From positions 1-64,000 of the forward strand of contig CAXXNX010000075.1 in the NCBI GenBank assembly GCA_963664285.2: 64,000 nucleotides of DNA, given 5' to 3'. A program made the translations under genes and the position numbers. Positions 19,843 to 29,890 of the stretch are shown in pieces. The first letter of the stretch is position 1; every line of letters begins with the position of its first letter. Origin of the DNA: JAJCYL01 sp963664285. Lineage in GTDB: Bacteria > Bacteroidota > Bacteroidia > Cytophagales > Cyclobacteriaceae. The notes under the pieces were generated by a model, which saw only the letters and a program-made list of their open reading frames with translations, did no database searches and was not told the origin of the DNA.

Positions 19843-20971
19843 CCCATACTTACTCAACTACGAGGAACTCCTCACCAGGAACAGGAGACAAGATGTTACC
19901 CTGGCTAAGGCTGGTGATGAGGATATGGAGGAAATCTATAAAAATGGGTTTCCCAGGGGAGAAGAATGCGGCATTGCTTCTCTAAATAGTGTCTCTAAGA
20001 AAACAGCCCTTTTTTTATAAAATGAATTATTATGGATGAGATTTTCATTTTCTTTCTATGAGTTAATACCTGAGTATCAATCGATTAGAAAAAATGGAAA
20101 GATCGACCATAAGAATAATTTTTAATTTAGGTGTGTTTTCTTAGAGACACTAAATAAGATCTTTAGTTGGGTGCCTGGATTTGTTTATTGCTTCACTGGG
20201 TATCCTGGGTCAGGGAAGAGCGAACTGTTGTACTGGCTGTCAGTTCTCAGGGCAAAGGAGAAGAATATCAAGGTAGCTGGGTACTTTCCGGAGATCAAGC
20301 GAAAAGAGTTAATCCATACCTTGATAGCAATGTACCTGGGGCAGAATGTTAATAAGGGAATGAAGTACTACATCCAATGCTCCTACGATGATTACAAGAT
20401 AGGAAAGCAGTGGGTTCATGAGCACTTCACTTTTTTGGAATATGATGTGATGCCCAGTTGTCAGACAATACTTGACGATTACCAGGACATGGTAAAAGAG
20501 GGGCACACGATGTTCATCACGGATCCTTTCAACTACGTTGCAGAGGGAAGCTTTGAGGATGGCAGGGGAATTTCTATGTATCTGAAGACTGCCCTGAGCC
20601 ACATGAAGACTTTCGCCCAGAAAAATAATGTCATTAATGTGATTGTAGAACACCCAAAGCAGCCTCAATCAAGCAAGGATGGTGAGTACCCAAAGGTCAA
20701 CCAGTTCATGATCAATGGTGGAGCCATGTGGAATAATAAGATGGACTGCATAGTTGGTGTGACAGTAGAGTTTAAGGAAGCGCAGAATATATTTGAGACA
20801 CTCAAAATGAAAAGTCAAAAATACAATGGTGTAAGAGGTGCTGAGAAGTTGAAATATGATGTAATCACAGGTAGGTACTCCGGTGTGATTGAAGAAAAGG
20901 AGGAGGAGATTGTTATTGATCTTAGTGGTAACGGGAAATCAAACGAAGAAGATGATGAAATGCCGTTTTAA
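19829..20971 (+). pseudogene. DnaB/Twinkle-type helicase, split by MITE 2
   Basis: Removing the 162-bp MITE and one TAAATA gives a continuous 324-residue frame; the join reads GEECGIASLNKIFSWVPGFVYCFTGYPGSGKSELL. FTGYPGSGKSE is the Walker A of SF4 replicative helicases, FITDPFN looks like Walker B, and VNVIVEHPKQ the following sensor strand. It ends with an acidic tail DDEMPF, much like a single-stranded-DNA-binding-protein tip. As read now, the upstream frame stops in the MITE after 63 residues; a GTG at 20171 could restart the ATPase part. Confidence 0.85.
19989..20150 (-). mobile_element. MITE 2 (162 bp), in the helicase gene
   Basis: Perfect 17-bp terminal inverted repeats GTGTCTCTAAGAAAACA, flanked by a 6-bp duplication TAAATA (19983-19988 and 20151-20156). 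No coding capacity. Nearly identical to MITE 3 in reverse orientation. Its ends equal the right end of the ISNCY-like element, whose transposase presumably moves it. Confidence 0.9.
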
Positions 20972-21044
20972 AAGAGCAGCCAACAAGAGGTGGTGGTTTA
21001 GCGACGCAAGGGAGTGGGTGCCTTGTTCCTCGAAACATTGTTGA
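20952..21044 (+). CDS. Possible 30-residue Trp/Cys-rich phage protein
   Basis: A short ORF overlapping the helicase end by 20 bp, with an aromatic and cysteine-rich sequence (KRWWFSDAREWVPCSSKHC). The tight overlap fits phage gene packing, but it is too short to be sure. Confidence 0.3.
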   Translation: MMKCRFKRAANKRWWFSDAREWVPCSSKHC

Positions 21045-21062
21045 GCAGCAGTTTAGATCCTT

Positions 21063-21227
21063 ATGTATTTACGGATATCTAAGACTGCCGGAGCTAACGC
21101 CCGGAGTAGAGAGGAGACTCGAGGGGCCATAAAGGCAAGTAAGGAGACAAAATTATCACAACAGGACACATTGATACTGGCACATCTGATAACAATTAGC
21201 ATGCAGGAGTTAGCCAAACGGGTCTAA
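21063..21227 (+). CDS. Possible 54-residue hypothetical phage protein
   Basis: Open from an ATG with a basic N-terminus and an end reading ISMQELAKRV. The next frame (+1) continues with NLDTVIGNAKELDNEV, so this could be the start of a longer, frameshifted gene. No family recognised. Confidence 0.3.
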   Translation: MYLRISKTAGANARSREETRGAIKASKETKLSQQDTLILAHLITISMQELAKRV

Positions 21228-21274
21228 TCTTGATACTGTCATCGGTAATGCTAAAGAATTGGATAATGAGGTGA

Positions 21275-21598
21275 GGGGATGGGGTATTCAAGTATGGTAA
21301 GCCTTTAGTCCTTCATCATGGAAAGTGTAGGTTTATACAGGTATCTGGAGGACCTAAGAACGCCATCATCAGAGTAGCGGAGAAATATGAGAAAATACTT
21401 GTCTATGGCAGCAAAACCACCGGATGTGCTCTTAAATGGATAAATTTGTATATGCACAATGGCATTGAAATAATTGATCAGGATAAGCCAACGACTGGAA
21501 TCAAACTCAAGTTCCAGAGTCGTCAACAAGAAAGACCCACTCTGAATGGATCAGAAGCAAAAGTGGTTGAACCCAATAAAGGGGGGGGAGGCCATTGA
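21275..21598 (+). pseudogene. Hypothetical phage gene without a visible start
   Basis: Open for 107 codons with good coding character (YGKPLVLHHGKCRFIQVSGG, then YEKILVYGSKTTGCALKW), but no plausible start codon in the first half. It overlaps the terminase small subunit gene by 4 bp, as real phage genes do. Probably the main part of a gene whose start lies in another frame upstream. Confidence 0.45.
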
Positions 21599-21963
21599 AG
21601 TATTCCTCCCCGGAAAAACTCCAGCAGGCAATCGACGAGTTCTTTCGAACTGAGAAATTTCCAACAGTATCGGGGCTCCAGCGGCACCTTGACATGAGTC
21701 GTAGTTCTATGGTGGACTACAAGAATCGTGAGGAGTTTTCGAACATTATTAAAAGGGGAATCGGAAAAGTAGCTGAGATATATGAGAAGAAGCTGGTCTA
21801 CGGGAACGGCAGGAACACTGCCGGTATCATTTTTGCCCTGAAGGTAGGAATGGGTTGGCGTGAAAAAGCCGAGGAAAAAGAGACTGTACAGAGTACTATT
21901 CAGGACAATTTTACGAAGAAGATTGAGGAGGTTAACCGCCTCTATTTACAGAAGGCACGATAG
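21595..21963 (+). CDS. Phage terminase small subunit-like protein
   Basis: A 122-residue protein with a TTG start overlapping the upstream frame. SSPEKLQQAIDEFFRTEKFPTVSGLQRHL with MSRSSMVDYKNREEFSNIIKRG is the DNA-binding helix-turn-helix of small terminases, and the C-terminal half (NGRNTAGIIFALKVGMGWREK) is the usual helical part. It would recognise the packaging site and recruit the large ATPase/nuclease, but no large subunit follows: the island stops here. Confidence 0.75.
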   Translation: MKYSSPEKLQQAIDEFFRTEKFPTVSGLQRHLDMSRSSMVDYKNREEFSNIIKRGIGKVAEIYEKKLVYGNGRNTAGIIFALKVGMGWREKAEEKETVQSTIQDNFTKKIEEVNRLYLQKAR

Positions 21964-22261
21964 GAATAATCCCGGGGGTGGTGAAAACTTATCTGGGGAT
22001 GTTCTCACCAACAGATCATATCGTATGAATGGAGATTAAACATGAATCATTGGAGGAGCAGCGACAGAGAACTTCGTTGGAACCCTTCGATTAACAGTAG
22101 AATAACTCCTTTAGTGGTGCTGTTAACCAATACCTTCTATTTCATGACCCATTCCCCCCTATTTTCAACGATCTCTTGGTAAGTAGTAAATGATTCAGGG
22201 TGACGCCTTAGTAGCTCAATTGACCTCTGATACCATATTAGAATTTTAGCCGAGACCCTAA

Positions 22262-23882
22262 CCCGAAAAATTCATAGTAGACAATAAAAAACAGGCATAA
22301 ATTGCTTATATTGAGATAGTTAGACAACAAAATAAGCAATTAATTTATGCCTGAATATAAGGAAAAAGATACCGTATTTTATCGAGGAAAACAAGCTTTT
22401 AAATTTGATTTTTCAGCATCAGCGATTAGCTCAGACGGAGCGATATTGTTAAGTGAAAAAGTAGAGAGAAAGACTGGTCTATTAAAAAGCTTCGCCGCAC
22501 TGATTCCTGACTATCGAAACCCCTTTTTTATCGAATACACTTATGAAGAAATGCTTCGCCAACGGGTGTTTTTAATGATGCAGGGCTATCAGGATTGCAA
22601 TGACGAACAAAAACTCCGAGAGGATCCGGTGATCCGTAAAGTACTAGATAGCGGATTATGTTCCCAGCCTACTTTAAGTCGATTTGAAAACAAGGCCGAT
22701 CGGAGTCTGATCTACCAGATGAGTCAATGGTTTGTAGACCGTTATGTAGAGGAGTTGAAAGAGAAGACTGGTCAAATCATCATTGATGTAGATGGTACCG
22801 ATGACCCTACTCATGGATCCCAACAACTCAGTTTGTATAATGGCTATTATGGACAGACTATGTACCATGAGTTGTTCTTTAAGGACGGGAACACCGGTCA
22901 GGTCATTTTACCAGTACTACGTCCGGGCAATTGTCACTCCAACAAATGGTTTGTGGCCTTATTGAAAAGGATTGTCATTAAAATCAGAAAAAAACTGCCC
23001 TCAGTAAAGATCCTTATTCGAGCGGATAGTGGCTTTTCAGGAGCATCTTTTTATCGGATAGCTAAGCAGTTTGACCTTCAATTTTGTTTAGGTATTAGTA
23101 GTAATGAAGTTTTAAAGACTTTTACCAAACAGACTATCATTGAAGTAAAAAAGGAATATGCTTCAAAAATCATCAAACATCAAGAGTTTGTTGGCCCGTT
23201 TACTTACCAGGCCAAAAGCTGGGATCGTTCTGAAAAGCTGTACGCCAAAGTGGAGTCTACCGGAAAAGGAATGAATGTCCGTTACTTTGTGAGCAACTTT
23301 GAAGCGATGACCGCTCAACAGATTTACTTTGATTTTTATGTCAAGCGAGGTGATGCCAGTGAAAATCGAATAAAGGAACTCAAAAACATGACTTATTCCG
23401 ACCGGCTTTCCTGTCATCGCTACTGGGCCAATTTCATGCGTTTAATCATCGCTACCCTCTGTTATGAAATGTTCCGGCAGATTAAATTATTAATTGCCAA
23501 AACAAAACACCACTTTGCTAAACGATGGCAAGTGGACAATATCCGGCTTTACCTGATGAAGGTTGGGGCGTGCCTGAAAGAAAGGAAAAGATCATTGACA
23601 ATACAATTCTCAAGAGCCTTTAGATATCAATACCTGCTGGGCGATTTGCTTACGGTGAACTGACCGATCAGTTAAACAGTTTAGTTTAATCAAAAAAATG
23701 TTCTTCCATAAGAACACAATAGAGCTTTGACTGAAAATTGAAAAATTCTAACAAAAAAACGCTCTAATGTCCTTTGAAATCCAGAAACCTGGTTGATCTT
23801 CAAATTAATACATACACTCCAATCAAAAATAGTTAGCAACCCATTATTAATCCCAAAATTGGTGGCCTATGAATAATGCGGG
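22262..23882 (+). mobile_element. IS1380-type element, copy 5 (intact, inserted in copy 6)
   Basis: 1,621 bp with full ends. Left flank CTAA (22258-22261), right flank TTAA (23883-23886). The right end abuts the 3' part of copy 6 at the internal TTAA before GGACGGGAAC. The variant after the stop codon is A-G, as in copies 8 and 9. Confidence 0.95.
22347..23663 (+). CDS. IS1380-family transposase (copy 5)
   Basis: Intact 438-residue transposase, reading identical to copy 3, with the DDE residues in place. Confidence 0.95.
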   Translation: MPEYKEKDTVFYRGKQAFKFDFSASAISSDGAILLSEKVERKTGLLKSFAALIPDYRNPFFIEYTYEEMLRQRVFLMMQGYQDCNDEQKLREDPVIRKVLDSGLCSQPTLSRFENKADRSLIYQMSQWFVDRYVEELKEKTGQIIIDVDGTDDPTHGSQQLSLYNGYYGQTMYHELFFKDGNTGQVILPVLRPGNCHSNKWFVALLKRIVIKIRKKLPSVKILIRADSGFSGASFYRIAKQFDLQFCLGISSNEVLKTFTKQTIIEVKKEYASKIIKHQEFVGPFTYQAKSWDRSEKLYAKVESTGKGMNVRYFVSNFEAMTAQQIYFDFYVKRGDASENRIKELKNMTYSDRLSCHRYWANFMRLIIATLCYEMFRQIKLLIAKTKHHFAKRWQVDNIRLYLMKVGACLKERKRSLTIQFSRAFRYQYLLGDLLTVN

Positions 23883-24886
23883 TTAAGGACGGGAACACCG
23901 GTCAGGTCATTTTACCAGTACTACGTCCGGGCAATTGTCACTCTAACAAATGGTTTGTGGCCTTATTGAAAAGGATTGTCATTAAAATCAGAAAAAAACT
24001 GCCCTCAGTAAAGATCCTTATTCGAGCGGATAGTGGCTTTTCAGGAGCATCTTTTTATCGGATAGCTAAGCAGTTTGACCTTCAATTTTGTTTAGGTATT
24101 AGTAGTAATGAAGTTTTAAAGACTTTTACCAAACAGACTATCATTGAAGTAAAAAAGGAATATGCTTCAAAAATCATCAAACATCAAGAGTTTGTTGGCC
24201 CGTTTACTTACCAGGCCAAAAGCTGGGATCGTTCTGAAAAGCTGTACGCCAAAGTGGAGTCTACCGGAAAAGGAATGAATGTCCGTTACTTTGTGAGCAA
24301 CTTTGAAGCGATGACCGCTCAACAGATTTACTTTGATTTTTATGTCAAGCGAGGTGATGCCAGTGAAAATCGAATAAAGGAACTCAAAAACATGACTTAT
24401 TCCGACCGGCTTTCCTGTCATCGCTACTGGGCCAATTTCATGCGTTTAATCATCGCTACCCTCTGTTATGAAATGTTCCGGCAGATTAAATTATTAATTG
24501 CCAAAACAAAACACCACTTTGCTAAACGATGGCAAGTGGACAATATCCGGCTTTACCTGATGAAGGTTGGGGCGTGCCTGAAAGAAAGGAAAAGATCATT
24601 GACAATACAATTCTCAAGAGCCTTTAGATATCAATACCTGCTGGGCGATTTGCTTACGGTGAACTGACCGATCAGTTAAACAGTTTGGTTTAATCAAAAA
24701 AATGTTCTTCCATAAGAACACAATAGAGCTTTGACTGAAAATTGAAAAATTCTAACAAAAAAACGCTCTAATGTCCTTTGAAATCCAGAAACCTGGTTGA
24801 TCTTCAAATTAATACATACACTCCAATCAAAAATAGTTAGCAACCCATTATTAATCCCAAAATTGGTGGCCTATGAATAATGCGGG
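23883..24886 (+). mobile_element. IS1380-type element, copy 6 (3' fragment)
   Basis: Starts at the TTAA in codons 178-180 of the transposase and ends with a normal right end, followed by TTAT (24887-24890). It carries about 263 C-terminal codons (frame to 24667) without a native start. Variant G-G after the stop. Its 5' part has been lost, probably by recombination with copy 5. Confidence 0.92.
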
Positions 24887-25036
24887 TTATTGTTTTCGAG
24901 TTTTTCACGCTTCTTCCGTGATATCCCATTTTCTTCCATTTCATAGAATATTAATTGTAACCAGTTTATGAAAATTTGGGCAACTTGTAAAGTTTCAGGA
25001 AAGATAGTTTCTTAGGATTCTCCGCCAACTAACCAT

Positions 25037-25372
25037 TTAATCAGTACAATCTACCTCCAAAGGAACTGAACCATCAGGTTGAACCAGGGTAGTTTCACCT
25101 TCGTCATCCGGAACGCCTGGTGTCAATACTTCTGAAATAAATGGACCGATTTGACGTGGCGGAAAATTCACCACACATAGCACCAATTTGGTATGCAATT
25201 GCGCTTTGGAGTAATGCTTGGCTACTTGGGCTGATGACTTTTTAAACCCGATTTCATCACCGAAATCAATGGTTAATTTATAGGCCGGCTTTCTTGCTTC
25301 CGGAAAGTCCTTCACCTCTACAATCTGCCCAACACGAATGTCAAGTTTATTAAAATCGTCGATAGTAGCCAT
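25037..25372 (-). CDS. csaA: CsaA-like tRNA-binding-domain protein
   Basis: A 111-residue protein consisting of one tRNA-binding OB fold: IDDFNKLDIRVGQIVEVKDF, then PAYKLTIDFG and the C-terminal NFPPRQIGPFISEVLTPG. Length and pattern match CsaA, a dimeric export-related chaperone in Bacillus, also close to the C-terminal domain of MetRS. Cytoplasmic. It follows dnaE by 57 bp on the same strand and may be co-transcribed with it. Confidence 0.88.
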   Translation of the reverse strand: MATIDDFNKLDIRVGQIVEVKDFPEARKPAYKLTIDFGDEIGFKKSSAQVAKHYSKAQLHTKLVLCVVNFPPRQIGPFISEVLTPGVPDDEGETTLVQPDGSVPLEVDCTD

Positions 25373-25429
25373 GATTAGATAGAATATTGAACTTCTGGAA
25401 TTCCAACACTACCAAATGGTATAATGGAA

Positions 25430-28400
25430 TTATGCCAATAATTTGCAATCCACTTCGGCTATTCTTTTTACCTTTTCAAGGAATTCATTGCTGGGATCTA
25501 CATTGTATTTTCGGGATAACATTTCAACCTGAATATTCTTTTGTCTGTCGGTCACATTGATTTTCAAGGGCATCTTACCGTGGAACTCCTTGGAGACATT
25601 TTCCAGATCGTTGACCAGTTGTTCGTTCAAACCATCGAGTTCGATGTCTAATCGAAGCCCTTTGGTCATTTTGTCCCTTACCTCCGACAGGTGCATGATG
25701 TTCAGAATTTTCAACTCATTCTCATCCTTATTTCTCCATGAAGGTACTAGTGATGCCTGGATAAAAAGAAACCAACCTGATTCTAGGTATTTTTTATAGT
25801 TCAAATAATCACTGGAAAAGAGGAAAAATGTGTGGGATTCTCGGTAGTCTTCAATAGTCAGTGTGCCAAAAGGTTTTCCGGTCCTTGTGGTACGATGAGC
25901 TACGTTGGTGACAATTCCACCAATACGAATCACTTTTTTGGTGGCTAGTGTAACAAGGTCTTTCAGTTCGGCGACCTTTGTATTGCAAAAATGATCTAAT
26001 TCCAATTTGAATTGATCTAGCGGATGACCTGTTATATATAGCCCCACCACATCCCGTTCAATATTCAATTTCTCAATTTCACCATACGGTTCGACCGGTT
26101 GAACCCTTGGCTTCATTATTTCCTCATCTGAAGCACTCCCAAAAAGTGAAACCTGGGCGCTGTTCCTCTCAGCTACTATCTTTTCAGCATATTTAATGGC
26201 CATCTCGATAAGGGAAGACTCACTTTCATTGGAGGAGACTAGGTATTGATGCCGATGATAATCCTTGAAGCAATCAAAAGCGCCTGACATGGCCAGGCAT
26301 TCAAAAGTTTTCTTGTTGACTGATTTTTGATACAGCCTTTCCGAAAAGTCGAATATGTCTTTATAAACTCCGTTCGCTTCACGTTCCTCTATGATTGCTG
26401 CGACAGCTGCTTCACCGGTTCCTTTGATGGCCCCCAGCCCAAAACGGATCTCACCTTTTTTATTCACCTGGAAATCAGTATATGATTCGTTGACATGGGG
26501 TCCGAGTACTTTAAGACCAATACTTCGGCATTCTTCCATGAAGAAGCCCACTTTGTCAATATTGCTTTGGTTGTGGGTCAATACCGCTGACATGTATTCA
26601 GCCGGATAATTTGCCTTAAGGTAGGCGGTGTGATAGGCTACAATTGAATAGCAGGTGGAATGGGACTTGTTAAATGCATAAGCGGCAAAAGCCTCCCAGT
26701 CACCCCAGATCTTTTTCGCTTTTTCCTCCGAAATTCCATTCTTGTCACATCCTTCAAGAAATTTCGGTTTTAGGGCATCGATGATCTCTTTCTTCTTCTT
26801 GCCCATACCCTTACGGAGCGAGTCCGCTTCACCCTTGGTAAATCCTGCCAGTTTTTGAGAGAGCAGCATTACCTGCTCCTGGTATACAGTGATTCCGTAG
26901 GTTTCTGCTAGAAATTCTTCCATTTCAGGCGCATCGTAGGAGATTTCTTCCCGGCCGTGTTTTCGGTTAATGAAATTGGGGATGTATTCCATCGGGCCGG
27001 GTCTGTAAAGGGCATTCATAGCAATCAGATCCTGAAAGCGGTCGGGCTTTAAGCCCCTCAGATATTTTTGCATTCCGGCTGACTCGAACTGGAAAGTGCC
27101 GTTGGTTTCACCTCTTTGATAAAGTTCGTAGGTCTTTTGATCGTCTAGTGGGATATTATCCTCTTCGATCTTTATTCCATGCTTTTTATTCACATTGGCG
27201 ATGGCAGTTTTAATGACGGAGAGGGTTTTGAGGCCAAGGAAATCCATCTTTAGCATGCCAGCGCTTTCAACCACACTGTTGTCAAACTGGGTCACTAAGA
27301 GATCTGATTCTTTAGCAGTGGCAACCGGAATATACTTGGTAATGTCATCGGGAGTAATTATCACCCCACAGGCATGGGTACCGGTGCTCCTCACAGATCC
27401 CTCTATCACTTCTGCTTGCTTTATCACGTGACCTTTAAGGTCGTCACCTTTTTTGAGTTGCGCCAGCTCAGGAACCTCTTCATATGCTTTGATCAATGTC
27501 GTACCAGGTCTTTCAGGAACTAGTTTGGCGATGGCATCTGTTTCCGGTAAAGACAATTCCATCACCCTGCCCGCGTCACGGATAGATGATTTTGCGGCCA
27601 TGGTGCCATAAGTAATAATCTGCGCCACCTGGTTGAAGCCGTATTTGTCAATGACATACTTCAACACCTTATCTCTTCCCTCGTCGTCAAAGTCAATATC
27701 TATATCAGGGAGAGAGACACGATCGGGATTGAGAAATCTCTCAAACAGCAGATTATAGGCAATCGGATCAACATTGGTGATGCGGATGCAGTAGGCAACT
27801 GCAGATCCGGCAGCTGAACCACGTCCCGGCCCTACTGAAACGCCCATTTCGCGGGCTTTCGACGTAAAGTCCTGAACAATCAGAAAATAGCCCGGATAGC
27901 CGGTTTTCTCGATTGTTTCTAATTCAAAATTCAGCCGTTCTTCAATTTCCGGGGTTACCGGATCGTATCTTTTCTTTGCACCTTCCAGGGCCAGGTGCCG
28001 GAGGTAAGCATTTTCTCCTCGCTTGCCACCGTCCTTTTCATCTTCAGCATTCACAAACTCTTTTGGAATATCATATTTTGGGAGTAGCACCGCACGTTCC
28101 AGTTTGTAGTCTTCTATTTTATCCACCAATGCTGTGATGTTCTCAACTGCCTCCGGAACGTCAGCGAAGAGTTCCTTCATTTCATCCTGCGATTTGAAGT
28201 AAAACTCATGATTGGGGAATCCTATGCGAAATCCACGACCCCTCCCCACCGGATTACTGACACGCTCATTCTCCTTGATACAAAGCAGGACGTCATGAGC
28301 TGTTGCATCATTTTTTTCCAGGTAATAAACATCATTGGAAGCAAGAACCTTTACGCCGTATTTCTGTGCGAAAGAATACAGTACCTCATTCAGCTGATTT

Positions 28401-29656
28401 TCTTCCTCAAGGCTATGACGTATTAATTCAACATAAAAGTCATCTTCGAAAAGGTCGAGCCACCACTGAAATGCCTTCTCAGCCTGGGTTTCACCCACAT
28501 TGAGAATTAATGAAGGAATTTCAGCAGTAAGACTACCAGACAACGCAATAAGATTGGAACGGTATTCCTTGACCAGCTCTTTGTCAATCCTGGGAAACAG
28601 GCCGTAAAGGCCTTTGATGAAGCCTAAGGAGCTGAGTTTGGCCAAATTGTGATAACCTTTTTTATTTTTAGCAAGTAGTACCTGGGTATACCTGCGATCC
28701 GGATTGTCTTTCGTGAACCGGGTGATTTTTCTGTCATTGGAGAGATAGAATTCGCAACCAACGATTGGTTTGATCCCTTGCCTATGAGCATCTCTAACGA
28801 ATTGAAAAGCACCGAACATGTTACCCAAATCAGTAAGAGCTACTGCTGGCATACCGGCCTCCTTCGTTTTGCTGATAAGACCGGATATATTGGGAGTAGC
28901 CTGTAAAACAGAATATTGCGAGTGGACATGCAAGTGGGAGAAATCCCCTTTTATATCATGTATGTCAACCCTGGATTCACCAAGACTACCACTTGCTTTA
29001 TTGATCTTATGAACAAAATTTGCATCGTCTAACAGAGGCGCTTCATAGTCAATTTCATTTACTCCGGTACCATCCGCTGGTTTTAGAACTCCTTCCTTGA
29101 TTAGTCCAAAAAAACATTTGGCCGTTCCATGTACATCATAAGAGGCATCATGAGCATCCTCGAATGATTCGCCAAACAATTTTTCATAAAGCTCAATCAA
29201 TTTAGGGGCTTTCAATTTGCCACCTAAACCGCCTTCCAATTGGCAGTAATCAATCGAAACCCGGGAAGTATCAACTGTAGGCAGATCAAGTAAGATGGAA
29301 CTTACTTCTTTTCTGAGGAATTCAGCGCCAATGATCTTGTTATCAAATTCAATGTTATGCCCGACTATTTCCTTCGCTTGCTCAAGATCAGTATTAAAAA
29401 TCCCCAGTACTTCTTTTAAATCATACCCCTCTTTTAGTGCCCTATCGGTTGAAATACCGTGGATTTTTTGCGCATTAAAGGGTATAGTGAAACCCTCCGG
29501 TTTAATGATATAGTTTCCCGAAGTCATAAGTTCTCCCTTTGACCCGTGAAGCTGCCATCCCAGTTGAACCAACCTTGGCCAGTTCTCTAAATCTTCAACC
29601 GGAGCTGTATAGTTGTGAGGGAGGCCGGTGGTTTCAGTGTCAAAAATTAGGTACAT
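25430..29656 (-). CDS. dnaE: DNA polymerase III alpha subunit with fused proofreading exonuclease
   Basis: A 1,408-residue replicative polymerase. Residues 1-180 are a DEDDh 3'-5' exonuclease: FDTETTG (D6, E8), GHNIEFDNK near 98-106 and HDASYDVHGTA near 168. A PHP domain begins HLHVHSQYSV; its motif reads TDLGNM where active PHP domains have TDHGN, so a metal ligand is lost and the domain is probably structural only. The polymerase core follows with GPGRGSAAGS and the catalytic PDIDIDF near residue 650, then helix-hairpin-helix and C-terminal OB fold (VIRIGGIVTNVAHRTT). Proofreading is thus carried in cis. It is essential and intact, and divergent from an ECF sigma gene. Confidence 0.97.
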   Translation of the reverse strand: MYLIFDTETTGLPHNYTAPVEDLENWPRLVQLGWQLHGSKGELMTSGNYIIKPEGFTIPFNAQKIHGISTDRALKEGYDLKEVLGIFNTDLEQAKEIVGHNIEFDNKIIGAEFLRKEVSSILLDLPTVDTSRVSIDYCQLEGGLGGKLKAPKLIELYEKLFGESFEDAHDASYDVHGTAKCFFGLIKEGVLKPADGTGVNEIDYEAPLLDDANFVHKINKASGSLGESRVDIHDIKGDFSHLHVHSQYSVLQATPNISGLISKTKEAGMPAVALTDLGNMFGAFQFVRDAHRQGIKPIVGCEFYLSNDRKITRFTKDNPDRRYTQVLLAKNKKGYHNLAKLSSLGFIKGLYGLFPRIDKELVKEYRSNLIALSGSLTAEIPSLILNVGETQAEKAFQWWLDLFEDDFYVELIRHSLEEENQLNEVLYSFAQKYGVKVLASNDVYYLEKNDATAHDVLLCIKENERVSNPVGRGRGFRIGFPNHEFYFKSQDEMKELFADVPEAVENITALVDKIEDYKLERAVLLPKYDIPKEFVNAEDEKDGGKRGENAYLRHLALEGAKKRYDPVTPEIEERLNFELETIEKTGYPGYFLIVQDFTSKAREMGVSVGPGRGSAAGSAVAYCIRITNVDPIAYNLLFERFLNPDRVSLPDIDIDFDDEGRDKVLKYVIDKYGFNQVAQIITYGTMAAKSSIRDAGRVMELSLPETDAIAKLVPERPGTTLIKAYEEVPELAQLKKGDDLKGHVIKQAEVIEGSVRSTGTHACGVIITPDDITKYIPVATAKESDLLVTQFDNSVVESAGMLKMDFLGLKTLSVIKTAIANVNKKHGIKIEEDNIPLDDQKTYELYQRGETNGTFQFESAGMQKYLRGLKPDRFQDLIAMNALYRPGPMEYIPNFINRKHGREEISYDAPEMEEFLAETYGITVYQEQVMLLSQKLAGFTKGEADSLRKGMGKKKKEIIDALKPKFLEGCDKNGISEEKAKKIWGDWEAFAAYAFNKSHSTCYSIVAYHTAYLKANYPAEYMSAVLTHNQSNIDKVGFFMEECRSIGLKVLGPHVNESYTDFQVNKKGEIRFGLGAIKGTGEAAVAAIIEEREANGVYKDIFDFSERLYQKSVNKKTFECLAMSGAFDCFKDYHRHQYLVSSNESESSLIEMAIKYAEKIVAERNSAQVSLFGSASDEEIMKPRVQPVEPYGEIEKLNIERDVVGLYITGHPLDQFKLELDHFCNTKVAELKDLVTLATKKVIRIGGIVTNVAHRTTRTGKPFGTLTIEDYRESHTFFLFSSDYLNYKKYLESGWFLFIQASLVPSWRNKDENELKILNIMHLSEVRDKMTKGLRLDIELDGLNEQLVNDLENVSKEFHGKMPLKINVTDRQKNIQVEMLSRKYNVDPSNEFLEKVKRIAEVDCKLLA

Positions 29657-29890
29657 GATCGATAAGGGAATTGAGACTTAAAAATAGATCGGAGGTCATG
29701 CCCCTCAAAGGATAAATTGAACAACTTATCCACATTAGTTCGGTTTTTATCAATTTCCGGCCAAAGACATGTTTGTGAAGTAATGAATGTTCATTTTTGT
29801 GTGAAGTTGGATACCCCGTTTGCTTCGATTTGTTTATATCGGAGAGTAATTCGTTATAATTGTGGTCCATAGTTAAATCTGTTTTCAAAC

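Larger units (their letters stand above)
22137..24939 (-). pseudogene. Small gene split by the IS1380 copy 5/6 cluster
   Basis: Minus-strand frames on both sides of the cluster join through one tetranucleotide into a 57-residue ORF: MEENGISRKKREKLENN on the right side, then SAKILIWYQRSIELLRRHPE to a stop at 22137. The frame match could be chance (one in three), but both parts look coding. No function recognised. The open frame extends further upstream without a start codon (to about 25009). Confidence 0.4.

Noticed and set aside
22010..22110. Short frames after the terminase gene (for example 21 codons from about 22031)
   Set aside because: Too short, no overlap pattern or family; cannot be told from chance.
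29640..29888. 82-codon minus-strand frame upstream of dnaE
   Set aside because: It overlaps the dnaE start and the promoter region between divergent genes and has no family character; more likely the 5' untranslated region.
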